Shown here: piece by piece, positions 62,401-64,000 of the stretch
How the letters are laid out: the number at the start of each line of letters is the position of its first letter
Numbering within the stretch: the first letter of the stretch is position 1
Assembly: GCF_032854445.1 (NCBI RefSeq)
Contig: NC_088305.1
Location: forward strand, 503,001 to 567,000
DNA from: Liolophura sinensis
Taxonomy: Eukaryota; Mollusca; Polyplacophora; Chitonida; Chitonidae
Direction: 5' to 3'
DNA length: 64,000 nt
Made by a program: the position numbers and the translations under genes
The notes under the pieces: model-generated
The model's database searches: none
What the model was told of the DNA's origin: nothing
The model's input: the letters and a program-made list of their open reading frames with translations, nothing else

Positions 62401-63609
62401 TAAAATACTGTATCTTAATTAGTTCACTTTATTAAAAAGACAATGTTAGGCCAACAATTACCACTCACGTGATTTACATATTCTATTTAGATTTCCATAT
62501 TTACCTGGACAGTCATATTCCTTCTCTTTAATCCAGACGCGATTGCGACAAACCCTGTAAGCAATGCATTTTTCAGTGTTTAGAGCAGTACGAATCGGTT
62601 ATTTAACTTTCTTACTTATGTATATTCAATGAAATGCAAAACGAAACCGGTATATTAAAATAGTGACAAAAGCAGATGTCAAAAACGGATTTAGGACACA
62701 CGAGAAGGGATGGTGTAACAGATTGTTCTCGTGCAACGGTTATTTTGTGTTTTCCCCATGTTTCAGTCTTTTGGGCATATTTTAGCTGAGGACTGAGGAT
62801 AATTACTCTTACATCTCTTTGCAGCCGATCCTAACTTGCTCATTAGGTTTGTACCATTTCCCTCCGTACAGACACGGGCACTGCTCTGCTGTCACGCAGT
62901 TTCCCTGGTGAAAGAAAATCAGCTGTTACCGTACATGAACAAACTCACACGTACATGAACAAACTCACACGTACATGAATAAACTCATACGTACATGAAC
63001 AAACTCACACGTACATGAACAAACTCACATGTACATGAACAAACTCACACGTACATGAACAAACTCACACGTACATGAAACCAGCAAATGAATTACAATA
63101 ATCCAATTTATCCCGTGTAATAATTCCGCGTTATGCGTGCAAGATGGTTGAATGTAAATCTACCACAACACTGTGTGGATTTGTAACCTTCGTTCACATA
63201 AAGAAACTATAATGCTGCAAAGAAACAGCATTAAATAGCTGTACGCTATTTACATAAAATAAAATTAAAACCCAGCGTGATTCATACGTGCAGACTCGCC
63301 GTGTGTCTTTTTCATTTAAGATTCGAGGTTTTCAGCTTTCCAAAGTGCTAACTCCTACGAACAGCACTTCGCTACCGCCTAGTATATATTATGACGTCAT
63401 CCGCACTTACGTCAGGAGAAAGTGTCATGTTCTCAGGGCAACCGCATCCCTCGTAAGTGGAGTCAGCAGTGCACGTGGGCGGGTGGTCCATGGTTGCGCA
63501 TGTCGGTTGACACGGCGACACATCCTCCAGCCATACCTGGTTCTTTGGGCACACGACTTCCTCTTTACACGACTCTTTACCACACGCCCAGGTGCCGTTA
63601 GTACATTGG
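98..63609 (-). CDS. SCO-spondin-like giant mucin/matrix gene, partial at both ends (about 54 exons)
   Basis: One minus-strand gene spans the window. Order from N- to C-terminal side: VWC/TIL, vWD, C8, TIL, VWC-like, LDLa 1-6, F5/8C-like A, LDLa 7-8, then P/T/S arrays alternating with F5/8C-like B-H (LDLa 9 between D and E), LDLa 10, and TSP1, VWC and TIL modules. Exon boundaries were placed by eye from GT/AG sites (seen as 'ac' before and 'ct' after each exon on the + strand). Reading phase agrees at every junction, apart from three one-base indels. Modelled coding length is about 40.4 kb, near 13,400 residues. SCO-spondin combines vWD, LDLa, F5/8C, TSP1, TIL and VWC, so it is the closest known family. 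Likely role: a secreted, heavily O-glycosylated, disulfide-bonded gel or fibre protein; this is inferred. Start codon, signal peptide, stop codon and poly(A) site all lie outside. Confidence 0.85.
245..671 (-). other. Intron between the two most C-terminal TSP1 exons
   Basis: 427 nt, A/T-rich with several A runs on the + strand. Nothing else seen. Confidence 0.6.
672..839 (-). CDS. TSP1 repeat exon
   Basis: A 168-nt phase 1 to phase 1 exon with acceptor ttaacag and donor gtaagt. It encodes a full TSP1 repeat: [15 protein letters not shown] at the start, the basic run MKRRTRTC, and CNSDIPC at the end. The upstream neighbour is the TSP1/VWC exon at 1388-1602. The basic stretch and CSxxC-like spacing fit a canonical TSP1 fold. 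Strong call. Confidence 0.9.
840..1387 (-). other. Intron, no recognised content
   Basis: 548 nt between TSP1 exon 672-839 and TSP1/VWC exon 1388-1602. No repeat or exon recognised. Confidence 0.6.
1388..1602 (-). CDS. TSP1 C-terminal half plus VWC-like segment
   Basis: A 215-nt exon entering in phase 2 and leaving in phase 1. The first part ([16 protein letters not shown]) completes the TSP1 begun in the 79-nt exon at 2003-2081. The rest ([18 protein letters not shown], then [15 protein letters not shown]) is a von Willebrand factor C-like segment with its CxCxx pattern. NSS is a possible N-glycosylation sequon. The TSP1 followed by VWC order matches exon 4145-4384 of the neighbouring block. 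Confidence 0.87.
2003..2081 (-). CDS. TSP1 N-terminal half (79-nt exon)
   Basis: A short exon, phase 1 to phase 2, encoding [19 protein letters not shown] and a KTRYR strand. The repeat is completed in exon 1388-1602. Its length (79 nt) and both phases are identical to the TSP1 half-exon at 4763-4841, which points to duplication of a multi-exon TSP1 block. Confidence 0.9.
2175..2352. repeat. Degenerate intronic tandem repeat
   Basis: Imperfect units of about 20-25 nt with gtgaagcgagcgtaaagaaa, filling intron 2082-2362. It yields spurious ORFs on both strands. Confidence 0.8.
2363..2412 (-). CDS. VWC-like linker exon (50 nt)
   Basis: A 50-nt exon, phase 2 to phase 1, encoding [17 protein letters not shown], the cysteine-rich tail that follows a TIL domain. 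Same length and phases as the 50-nt exon at 62505-62554, which also follows a TIL exon. Acceptor gttcacag, donor gtaagt. Confidence 0.85.
2668..2920 (-). CDS. TIL (trypsin-inhibitor-like cysteine-rich) domain exon
   Basis: A 253-nt exon, phase 1 to phase 2. It encodes a TIL domain: [18 protein letters not shown], then [16 protein letters not shown], then [18 protein letters not shown], and continues into a VWC start ending in SPCEV. Cysteine spacing is typical of TIL modules in SCO-spondin, VWF and mucins. NCS is a potential N-glycosylation sequon. It lies between TSP1 (3260-3433) and the 50-nt VWC exon (2363-2412). Confidence 0.9.
3260..3433 (-). CDS. TSP1 repeat exon
   Basis: A 174-nt phase 1 to phase 1 exon. 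It encodes [18 protein letters not shown], a basic strand with RTRTC, and the closing CNTDSC. Three spaced tryptophans and CSxTC are diagnostic of TSP1. Acceptor ccaacag, donor gtaaaa. Confidence 0.9.
3574..3785 (-). CDS. VWC tail plus TSP1 repeat
   Basis: A 212-nt exon, phase 2 to phase 1. The N-terminal part ([17 protein letters not shown]) closes the VWC-like segment begun in exon 4145-4384. The rest is a TSP1 repeat: [19 protein letters not shown], a basic stretch, and CNTDNCPG at the end. Donor gtaagt. NKT is a possible N-glycosylation site. Confidence 0.9.
4145..4384 (-). CDS. TSP1 C-terminal half plus acidic VWC-like segment
   Basis: A 240-nt exon, phase 2 to phase 2. It completes the TSP1 begun at 4763-4841 ([10 protein letters not shown], then [10 protein letters not shown]). 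An unusual acidic stretch follows, rich in D and E (for example [14 protein letters not shown]), before VECNN, which joins to CTCDNG in the next exon. The cysteine frame is VWC-like but the acidic insert is atypical. Donor gtatgt; the acceptor has a pyrimidine-rich tract ending ccctcag. Confidence 0.82.
4763..4841 (-). CDS. TSP1 N-terminal half (79-nt exon)
   Basis: A 79-nt exon, phase 1 to phase 2, encoding [18 protein letters not shown] and VRTRQR. It matches the exon at 2003-2081 in length, phase and motif. It follows the 27-nt linker exon at 5098-5124. Confidence 0.9.
5098..5124 (-). CDS. 27-nt microexon, Thr/Ser linker
   Basis: A tiny exon flanked by acceptor ttctacag and donor gtaagg. 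It encodes TLSSIITTT in phase 1 to phase 1, joining LDLa 10 to the first TSP1. It is called because phase and both splice sites fit. Its size equals one unit of the arrays and also equals the linker exon at 56378-56404. Confidence 0.65.
5318..5462. repeat. C-run and (CA)n microsatellite
   Basis: A short C run followed by nearly pure CA repeats with a small interruption (gtacacgtatacgca). Intron 5125-5804. Prone to length polymorphism. Confidence 0.95.
5511..5609. repeat. 13-nt tandem repeat (aggatcgtgccat), about 6 copies
   Basis: Tandem aggatcgtgccat/aggatcgtgccct units just next to the CA microsatellite. Confidence 0.9.
5805..6211 (-). CDS. LDL-receptor class A module 10, split by an intron
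   Basis: Two exons. Exon 6117-6211 gives a Thr-rich linker and the first half ([18 protein letters not shown]); exon 5805-5859 gives the second half ([17 protein letters not shown]). Together they hold six cysteines and the calcium-binding CADGSDE signature. The intron (5860-6116) is phase 0 and interrupts the module, whereas LDLa 1-9 are not interrupted by an intron inside their six-cysteine core. NRT is a possible N-glycosylation sequon. Confidence 0.9.
6212..7235 (-). other. Intron between LDLa 10 and F5/8C domain H
   Basis: About 1.0 kb of AT-rich sequence with no exon required by the phase model and no repeat I recognise. A + strand ORF at 6319-6519 has no recognisable domain and is treated as chance. 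Confidence 0.6.
7236..8267 (-). CDS. F5/8C (discoidin)-like domain H, two exons
   Basis: Exon 7990-8267 (phase 1 to 0) begins with [20 protein letters not shown] and runs through a Trp-containing strand (FWSPTDDD) to RLVGTK. Exon 7236-7389 (phase 0 to 1) completes the fold with ARYVKIYTP and ends [10 protein letters not shown]. The first and last cysteines are the expected disulfide pair of a discoidin fold. It directly follows the 16.9-kb array exon (..GTPTG, then APTC). The half-and-half exon structure with a phase 0 middle intron is shared with domains A-G. Confidence 0.82.
7636..7880 (-). mobile_element. SINE fragment (tRNA-derived family), intronic
   Basis: Within the intron 7390-7989. 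The stretch containing gtactgaagaatat, tggaaggaaactgg and gtgagaggctgctgggtcat is similar to elements at 44262-44640 and 45070-45195. The best-preserved copy (44434-44640) has RNA polymerase III A- and B-box-like sequences on the minus strand. Boundaries are approximate. Confidence 0.6.
8381..25326 (-). CDS. Giant single exon: PPPGTPSVV array, about 625 units
   Basis: One exon of 16,946 nt, from acceptor ccaccag at its high-coordinate end to donor gtactt at 8379-8380. It enters in phase 1 (G joined to GCACACC) and leaves in phase 1. It encodes tandem PPPGTPSVV, nearly all 27 nt, with occasional 24-nt (PPPGTSVV) and 30-nt ([10 protein letters not shown]) units. No cysteine is expected in the consensus. 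Thr and Ser in every unit suggest dense O-glycosylation, and the proline runs suggest an extended polyproline II rod; both are inferred. A one-base deletion in a G run at 10774-10777 breaks the frame. Restoring one base gives exactly the length phase requires (16,947). It follows F5/8C domain G and precedes domain H. Confidence 0.85.
8400..25320 (-). repeat. 27-nt tandem array 1 with higher-order structure
   Basis: Consensus on the + strand is about ggtggtggtacaacacttgg followed by tgtgcct. Most unit-to-unit changes hit minus-strand codon third positions (AGT/AGC, ACA/ACG, GTA/GTG, CCA/CCT/CCC, GGC/GGG). A rare variant with ggtacaatgct recurs at 17319, 18588, 20235, 21963, 23178 and 23529. 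The spacings (1269, 1647, 1728, 1215, 351) are all multiples of 27, so the right-hand half was built by duplicating blocks of tens of units. Confidence 0.95.
25764..27326 (-). CDS. F5/8C (discoidin) domain G, two exons
   Basis: Exon 27007-27326 (phase 1 to 0) begins [20 protein letters not shown], the F5/8C opening, then [12 protein letters not shown] and [15 protein letters not shown]. Exon 25764-25914 (phase 0 to 1) reads [11 protein letters not shown], then [14 protein letters not shown] and the classic ending LEILGC. Together they form a full-length, clearly canonical discoidin domain with N- and C-terminal cysteines. It lies between the linker exon 28273-28317 and the 16.9-kb array exon. 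Ligand unknown; family members bind lipids, glycans or collagens. Confidence 0.9.
26395..26505. mobile_element. Degenerate SINE core fragment, intronic
   Basis: In the intron 25915-27006, the segment with tatacgacggcggtcac resembles the core region of the SINE-like elements elsewhere in the window (compare tattacgatggcggtaag near 47580). Strongly diverged, boundaries uncertain. The rest of this intron shows nothing recognisable. Confidence 0.35.
28273..28317 (-). CDS. 45-nt linker exon, Thr/Pro-rich
   Basis: Flanked by acceptor tgttacag and donor gtaaga. Encodes [15 protein letters not shown] in phase 1 to phase 1, linking F5/8C domain F to domain G. Threonine and proline richness suggests an O-glycosylated spacer. 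Confidence 0.8.
28443..28560. repeat. Intronic minisatellite, about 39-40 nt x 3
   Basis: Three imperfect copies of a unit containing tatgtatggtacaggtgaca and gacacct, within the intron 28318-29123. Confidence 0.75.
28716..28995. repeat. Intronic minisatellite with ggtacttaataagct units
   Basis: Imperfect copies of actggtacttaataagct and ctacatgaaactttgt alternate through the second half of intron 28318-29123. Unit length is irregular (about 37 to 60 nt). Confidence 0.7.
29124..29274 (-). CDS. F5/8C-like domain F, C-terminal half
   Basis: A 151-nt exon, phase 0 to 1, starting GTATAC after acceptor tgttag. It encodes [19 protein letters not shown], an ITI strand, and ends in [12 protein letters not shown]. 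The pattern xxxGExxxxPxDT...ELxxCAF-like is shared with the second halves at 48158, 49494 and 53195. It completes the domain whose first half sits at the end of the 12.8-kb exon. Confidence 0.85.
29570..29928. repeat. Intronic minisatellite, about 25 nt, roughly 14 copies
   Basis: Units of about 25 nt carrying tctgtaagctgacaggctaa and gtcat fill the upstream part of intron 29275-29964. On the gene's strand each unit contains agcttacag, which looks like a 3' splice-site end, close to the donor of the 12.8-kb exon. Confidence 0.85.
29965..42749 (-). CDS. Giant single exon: PPPGTPSVV array (about 460 units) plus F5/8C-like domain F, N-half
   Basis: A 12,785-nt exon with one uninterrupted frame. 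It enters in phase 1 from the domain E exon (acceptor cccaatag, first residues [11 protein letters not shown]) and leaves in phase 0 at donor gtaagt. About 12.5 kb is tandem PPPGTPSVV with in-frame size variants. The last 280 nt encode the first half of discoidin-like domain [28 protein letters not shown], and PYKDNE at the junction. Predicted to be an extended O-glycosylated rod ahead of a globular domain. Unlike the 16.9-kb exon it has no frameshift. Confidence 0.9.
30246..42720 (-). repeat. 27-nt tandem array 2 with higher-order structure
   Basis: Same consensus as array 1. A marker variant containing tgttggtata recurs at 31951, 32545, 33409, 36109 and 39808. The spacings (594, 864, 2700, 3699) are all multiples of 27. 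A further near-identical block pair lies at about 41250-41560 and 41990-42290. The ends near 42600-42749 are degenerate, as expected at array edges. Confidence 0.95.
42946..43102 (-). CDS. F5/8C domain E, C-terminal half
   Basis: A 157-nt exon, phase 0 to 1. It encodes [16 protein letters not shown], a [10 protein letters not shown] strand and LRTDFLGC, the canonical ending of a discoidin domain. Acceptor cttttcag, donor gtaagt. It is spliced to the 12.8-kb array exon. Confidence 0.88.
43190..43905. repeat. Intronic minisatellite, about 40 nt x about 18, carrying a 5' splice-site-like motif
   Basis: Units of about 40 nt with cataccttgtcagagtgtaa and cagaacaagtcagtcattct. On the gene's strand each unit reads CTGACAAG followed by gtatgag, a good donor match. 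The copy nearest the exon, at 43881-43890, lies in frame with it (see findings). Confidence 0.92.
43936..44228 (-). CDS. F5/8C domain E, N-terminal half
   Basis: A 293-nt exon, phase 1 to 0, encoding [20 protein letters not shown], then [21 protein letters not shown] and [18 protein letters not shown]. This is the clearest discoidin sequence in the window: LGMESG, RLNG and YRKEGSDW are family hallmarks. Donor gtaaga after GATGACAGG. An alternative in-frame donor 54 nt further on (exon end 43882) would add 18 residues. Confidence 0.92.
44262..44640 (-). mobile_element. tRNA-derived SINE, intronic, with recognisable A and B boxes
   Basis: On the minus strand the element begins near 44640 with gtggccgaggtggttag (A-box-like) and has gtgggttcaagtcc (B-box-like) about 60 nt further on, the spacing of a tRNA-derived RNA polymerase III promoter. 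The body (gggtcattccaccgcgctgg, ttatggttggaggaaac on +) is shared with 7636-7880. The distal part toward 44262 is more diverged. Confidence 0.7.
44837..44897. repeat. Short tandem repeat, 21 nt x 3
   Basis: Three copies of cttaaaattacccatatgca-like sequence in intron 44229-44954. Confidence 0.75.
44955..44975 (-). CDS. 21-nt microexon, Pro/Ser/Thr linker
   Basis: Flanked by acceptor ttatcacag and donor gtaagt. Encodes PMPSTTI in phase 1 to phase 1, leading into the domain E exon. Supported by both splice signals and phase only. Confidence 0.6.
45070..45195 (-). mobile_element. SINE fragment, intronic
   Basis: The stretch with ccatgctgaagaatatttca and ggaggtaggaaactgggcag is similar to 7645-7740 and is a truncated copy of the same family. 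Lies in intron 44976-45467. Orientation assigned by similarity to the 44262-44640 copy. Confidence 0.6.
45468..45482 (-). CDS. 15-nt microexon
   Basis: Acceptor gtttacag, then GTACAACTGTCTCTC, then donor gtaagt. It adds GTTVS in phase 1 to phase 1. Very short; supported only by strong flanking splice sites and phase agreement with the 21-nt exon downstream. Confidence 0.5.
45953..45958 (-). CDS. Possible 6-nt microexon
   Basis: A candidate CACCAG between gatactag and gtaagg, phase 1 to phase 1, adding two residues (AP). The donor is good but the acceptor context is modest. It may simply be skipped, since phase is preserved either way. Confidence 0.25.
46087..46248 (-). CDS. LDL-receptor class A module 9
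   Basis: A 162-nt phase 1 to phase 1 exon. A Thr/Val linker ([18 protein letters not shown]) leads into [35 protein letters not shown]. Six cysteines and the acidic CGDTSDE calcium site are present. Follows the short array exon at 46974-47312; followed by the microexon chain. Confidence 0.9.
46400..46937 (-). repeat. Decayed PPGTPSV-type array inside an intron
   Basis: Units such as [20 protein letters not shown] are readable, but the frame shifts repeatedly and many substitutions have built up. It directly abuts the living array at 46974-47312 and lies between its donor and the LDLa 9 exon, so it is spliced out. It looks like former coding array that lost its reading frame. Confidence 0.75.
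46974..47312 (-). CDS. Short PPPGTPSVV array exon (about 12 units)
   Basis: A 339-nt exon, phase 1 to phase 1, from acceptor cttctgcag (first residues [11 protein letters not shown]) to donor CCAG/gtaggt. A 36-nt duplication downstream ([12 protein letters not shown]) carries a second equivalent donor at 46931-46937; its use would give exon 46938-47312 in the same phase. Lies between F5/8C domain D and LDLa 9. Confidence 0.75.
47525..47830 (-). mobile_element. SINE-like element, intronic
   Basis: On the minus strand gcgggttcaaacccggcc (47762-47779) matches a B box with flanking dyad. The far end has tattacgatggcggtaag and tattggtgggag, shared in part with other copies. It belongs to the tRNA-derived class, but probably to a different subfamily from 44262-44640. 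Confidence 0.5.
48158..49334 (-). CDS. Array (about 11 units) plus F5/8C-like domain D, two exons
   Basis: Exon 48721-49334 (614 nt, phase 1 to 0) opens with [15 protein letters not shown] units (to about 49035) and continues into [35 protein letters not shown] and [10 protein letters not shown]. Exon 48158-48293 (phase 0 to 1) gives [14 protein letters not shown], then [13 protein letters not shown]. The GMxNP, LRPSSxxW and ELxxCAF-like positions are common to domains B, C, D and F, a divergent subtype of the discoidin fold. Acceptor tttctccag; donors gtgagt and gtaagc. Confidence 0.85.
49494..50574 (-). CDS. F5/8C-like domain C, two exons, with P/T/S-rich leader
   Basis: Exon 50120-50574 (455 nt, phase 1 to 0) begins with a non-tandem P/T/S leader (for example [18 protein letters not shown]). 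It then encodes [31 protein letters not shown], and [10 protein letters not shown] before donor gtaaga. Exon 49494-49629 (phase 0 to 1) gives [16 protein letters not shown] and [14 protein letters not shown]. The leader may be a diverged array remnant. Downstream it splices to the array exon of domain D. Confidence 0.87.
50575..51839 (-). other. Intron between the 51.8-53.0 kb array exon and domain C
   Basis: About 1.27 kb of AT-rich sequence. I see no exon required by phase, no tandem repeat and no recognisable element. The + ORF at 51098-51322 has no domain. Confidence 0.6.
51840..53031 (-). CDS. PPPGTPSVV array exon (about 32 regular units plus diverged C-terminal part)
   Basis: A 1,192-nt exon from acceptor ttgtaaag (GTPSVV onward) to donor gtaatt. 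The upstream part is regular 27-nt units. The last 300 nt are diverged P/T/S sequence (for example [20 protein letters not shown]). One extra G at 52519-52520 (ggtgtggcctgg instead of ggtgtgcctgg) breaks the frame. Phase needs 1,191 nt, so removing one base restores it. It lies between domain B and domain C. Confidence 0.8.
53195..53333 (-). CDS. F5/8C-like domain B, C-terminal half
   Basis: A 139-nt exon, phase 0 to 1. Encodes [20 protein letters not shown], an IVF strand, and [16 protein letters not shown]. Partner of exon 53892-55108. Acceptor ctgacag, donor gtaagc. Confidence 0.87.
53440..53510 (+). mobile_element. Possible SINE 3' tail with (ATTC)n
   Basis: The sequence gccgatgtggcgttaagtca followed by attcattcattcatt resembles the 3' end of mollusc-type SINEs with a tetranucleotide tail. 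Only the tail is evident. Intron 53334-53891 otherwise shows nothing. Confidence 0.4.
53892..55108 (-). CDS. Variant array (27/30-nt units) plus F5/8C-like domain B, N-terminal half
   Basis: A 1,217-nt exon, phase 1 to 0. The array (about 54195-55108) mixes 27-nt PPPGTPSVV units with 30-nt units carrying an extra leucine ([19 protein letters not shown]), unlike all other arrays here. It then encodes [32 protein letters not shown] and [10 protein letters not shown], the first half of discoidin-like domain B. Acceptor tttgtacag, donor gtgagt. Open in frame throughout. Confidence 0.88.
55318..55494 (-). CDS. LDL-receptor class A module 8
   Basis: A 177-nt phase 1 to phase 1 exon. A Thr-rich linker ([12 protein letters not shown]) leads into [36 protein letters not shown], then a Thr/Ser tail. 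The calcium motif is CADKSDE. Splices into the domain B array exon. Confidence 0.92.
55883..56011 (-). CDS. LDL-receptor class A module 7, with a 4-residue insertion
   Basis: A 129-nt phase 1 to phase 1 exon: [36 protein letters not shown], then a final C. The loop between the third and fourth cysteines ([10 protein letters not shown]) is longer than in its siblings and holds an RGD tripeptide and an NST sequon. An RGD here could bind integrin, but that is speculation. Confidence 0.9.
56378..56404 (-). CDS. 27-nt linker microexon
   Basis: Acceptor tctttcag, donor gtaagt. Encodes [10 protein letters not shown]-like sequence (first codon completed by the upstream G), phase 1 to phase 1. It joins domain A to LDLa 7. 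Confidence 0.7.
56623..57411 (-). CDS. F5/8C-like domain A, two exons
   Basis: Exon 57143-57411 (269 nt, phase 1 to 0) encodes [29 protein letters not shown], then an [10 protein letters not shown] strand ending VVNMK. Exon 56623-56779 (157 nt, phase 0 to 1) encodes [27 protein letters not shown] and [10 protein letters not shown]. Diverged from canonical discoidin but with the same cysteine positions and exon split. It is the first of the eight domains after the LDLa string and is not preceded by an array. Confidence 0.8.
56795..56900. repeat. Short tandem repeat, about 19 nt x 5
   Basis: Copies of gggtgagtacagagcaaat in intron 56780-57142. Confidence 0.8.
57412..57908 (-). other. Intron between LDLa 6 and F5/8C domain A
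   Basis: 497 nt, AT-rich; no exon required by phase and no repeat or element seen. Confidence 0.6.
57909..58049 (-). CDS. LDL-receptor class A module 6
   Basis: A 141-nt phase 1 to phase 1 exon: [34 protein letters not shown], then [12 protein letters not shown]. The usual SDE calcium motif is altered to SEN, so calcium binding may be weakened. NAT and NCT are possible N-glycosylation sequons. Confidence 0.9.
58251..58361 (-). CDS. LDL-receptor class A module 5
   Basis: A 111-nt phase 1 to phase 1 exon: [33 protein letters not shown]. Canonical calcium-binding CGDGSDE. Two extra cysteines (CTC at the start, CENCEC) give eight rather than six, so one additional disulfide is likely. Confidence 0.9.
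58598..58717 (-). CDS. LDL-receptor class A module 4
   Basis: A 120-nt phase 1 to phase 1 exon: [35 protein letters not shown]. The acceptor used is accaacag, which gives ETEK before the first cysteine; the later AG (gaaaag) would put the exon out of frame. Confidence 0.92.
58924..59050 (-). CDS. LDL-receptor class A module 3, with one-base frameshift
   Basis: A 127-nt exon, where phase 1 to phase 1 needs 126. It reads [10 protein letters not shown] and then, in the next frame, [19 protein letters not shown] and NSDEAKC. Dropping one base near 59009 restores the module exactly. The most likely cause is an assembly or sequencing error; a real lesion would truncate the protein here. GMGDNSDE carries a short insertion relative to CGDGSDE. 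Confidence 0.82.
59401..59517 (-). CDS. LDL-receptor class A module 2
   Basis: A 117-nt phase 1 to phase 1 exon: [36 protein letters not shown]. Six cysteines, acidic DNSDE calcium site. Acceptor tccacag, donor gtaagt. Confidence 0.93.
59760..59920 (-). CDS. VWC-like tail plus LDL-receptor class A module 1
   Basis: A 161-nt exon, phase 2 to phase 1. The first 17 residues ([13 protein letters not shown]) close the VWC-like segment that follows the TIL domain. LDLa 1 follows: [36 protein letters not shown]. The VWC tail is the equivalent of the separate 50-nt exons at 2363 and 62505, here fused with an LDLa. It marks the change from the vWD assembly to the LDLa string. Confidence 0.9.
60100..60290. 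repeat. Degenerate intronic tandem repeat
   Basis: About three to five diverged copies of a 30-40 nt unit with gtgtaaaggtattgctaccttt-type sequence in intron 59921-60384. Confidence 0.5.
60385..60628 (-). CDS. TIL domain exon following vWD/C8
   Basis: A 244-nt exon, phase 1 to phase 2: [56 protein letters not shown] and [16 protein letters not shown]. Standard TIL cysteine spacing with the CFCPEGY motif, continuing into a VWC start (ENCMN). This is the C-terminal member of the vWD-C8-TIL triad. Confidence 0.93.
60943..61361 (-). CDS. C8 domain (eight conserved cysteines), two exons
   Basis: Exon 61219-61361 (143 nt) encodes [18 protein letters not shown], then [14 protein letters not shown]. 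Exon 60943-61052 (110 nt, phase 2 to 1) encodes [37 protein letters not shown]. This is the C8 module that always follows vWD in VWF, gel-forming mucins and SCO-spondin. All conserved cysteines of the family pattern appear present. Confidence 0.93.
61508..62207 (-). CDS. von Willebrand factor type D domain, two exons
   Basis: Exon 61860-62207 (348 nt, phase 1 to 1) starts [19 protein letters not shown] and [11 protein letters not shown], the vWD hallmark, and runs to TIQWDSG. Exon 61508-61719 (212 nt, phase 1 to 0) encodes [29 protein letters not shown] and ends [14 protein letters not shown] and GMCGNYDGN mark the calcium-binding vWD fold. In VWF and mucins vWD assemblies mediate covalent multimerisation. 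SCO-spondin normally has three; any others would lie upstream, beyond 64 kb. Confidence 0.95.
62505..62904 (-). CDS. TIL end and VWC-like linker before vWD, two exons
   Basis: Exon 62813-62904 (92 nt, phase 0 to 2) encodes [18 protein letters not shown] and [12 protein letters not shown]. Exon 62505-62554 (50 nt, phase 2 to 1) encodes [17 protein letters not shown]. This is the standard connection between a TIL domain and the next vWD domain in VWF-like proteins. Donors gtaaga and gtaaat. Confidence 0.9.
62932..63078. repeat. Intronic tandem repeat, 20 nt x about 7
   Basis: Copies of gtacatgaacaaactcacac in intron 62905-63410. The rest of the intron is unremarkable. Confidence 0.9.
63411..63609 (-). 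CDS. VWC tail plus TIL domain N-terminal part (most N-terminal exon in window)
   Basis: A 199-nt exon, phase 2 to 0: [52 protein letters not shown], ending LSPD at donor gtaagt. The cysteine pattern CPxNQxW...CxxTC...CxxGCxCPxNM is a TIL domain; the first 10 residues close a VWC-like segment. The upstream exon should end in CTD plus TG, which is exactly the sequence found in the minisatellite at 63708-64000. Confidence 0.9.
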
Positions 63610-63707
63610 CTGAAGATATATGCATACATATGAATATGTTGGAGGAAAAATACATAGCAAAATGATATAATACATTCAAGCTTTTCAATTTGTTTTTGTA
63701 AACACTG

Positions 63708-64000
63708 AGCCATCATTACACTTCCTTTCTGAGACCATACGTCCACACTCACCAGTCAGTACACTTCCTTTCTGAGACCATACGTCCACACTCACCAGTC
63801 AGTACACTTCCTTTCTGAGACCACACGTCCACACTCACCAGTCAGTACACTTCCTTTCTGAGACCATACGTCCACACTCACCAGTCAGTACACTTCCTTT
63901 CTGAGACCACACGTCCACACTCACCAGTCAGTACACTTCCTTTCTGAGACCATACGTCCACACTCACCAGTCAGTACACTTCCTTTCTGAGACCACACGT
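63708..64000. repeat. Minisatellite, 43 nt x about 7, containing an exon end and donor site
   Basis: Unit: gtcagtacacttcctttctg, agaccatacgtccacactca, cca. On the gene's strand each unit reads AAGTGTACTGACTG then gtgagt, i.e. the last codons of the expected upstream exon (KCTD plus TG) followed by a good 5' splice site. It runs off the right edge. Confidence 0.93.

Overview
The window is metazoan genomic DNA. Coding information sits in short exons with GT/AG splice signals, and all of it is on the minus strand. The domain repertoire (vWD, C8, TIL, VWC, LDLa, F5/8 type C, TSP1) belongs to animal extracellular matrix and mucus proteins. Introns carry fragments of tRNA-derived SINEs with a 'gccgtactgaagaatatttcac'-type core, which I associate with mollusc genomes. 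A lophotrochozoan, most likely a mollusc, is my inference; nothing in the window names the species.

Everything coding belongs to one enormous gene, read right to left, with neither end present. From about 63.6 kb down to 57.9 kb come a VWC/TIL segment, one vWD domain with its C8 and TIL partners, and six LDL-receptor class A modules. From 57.4 kb to 7.2 kb the gene repeats a larger module: a proline/threonine/serine/valine array, then a F5/8C (discoidin)-like domain split over two exons. There are eight such domains (A to H), with single LDLa modules and very small linker exons between some. From 6.2 kb to 0.1 kb come a tenth LDLa and a block of TSP1, VWC-like and TIL modules. This order resembles SCO-spondin, and 'SCO-spondin-like' is the best family label. 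Long P/T/S arrays are not a feature I know from vertebrate SCO-spondin.

The arrays repeat a 9-residue unit, PPPGTPSVV, encoded by 27 nt. Two arrays are exceptional. One exon of about 16.9 kb (8381-25326) holds roughly 625 units, and one of about 12.8 kb (29965-42749) holds roughly 460. Smaller arrays lie at 46974-47312, 49035-49334, 51840-53031 and 54195-55108. The exons modelled here total about 40.4 kb, or some 13,400 residues. The product is expected to be a secreted, O-glycosylated, disulfide-linked mucin-like matrix or adhesive protein; that function is inferred from domains.

Splice phases agree across the whole chain of about 54 exons, which supports the model. Three exons are out of frame by one base (10774-10777, 52519-52520, 59009). 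Phase arithmetic says each is a one-base indel, most simply an assembly or sequencing error. Introns hold minisatellites, some of whose units carry splice-site-like sequence, a decayed piece of the P/T/S array, and SINE fragments. No promoter, start codon, signal peptide, stop codon or poly(A) signal of the gene is in the window, and no second gene is supported.
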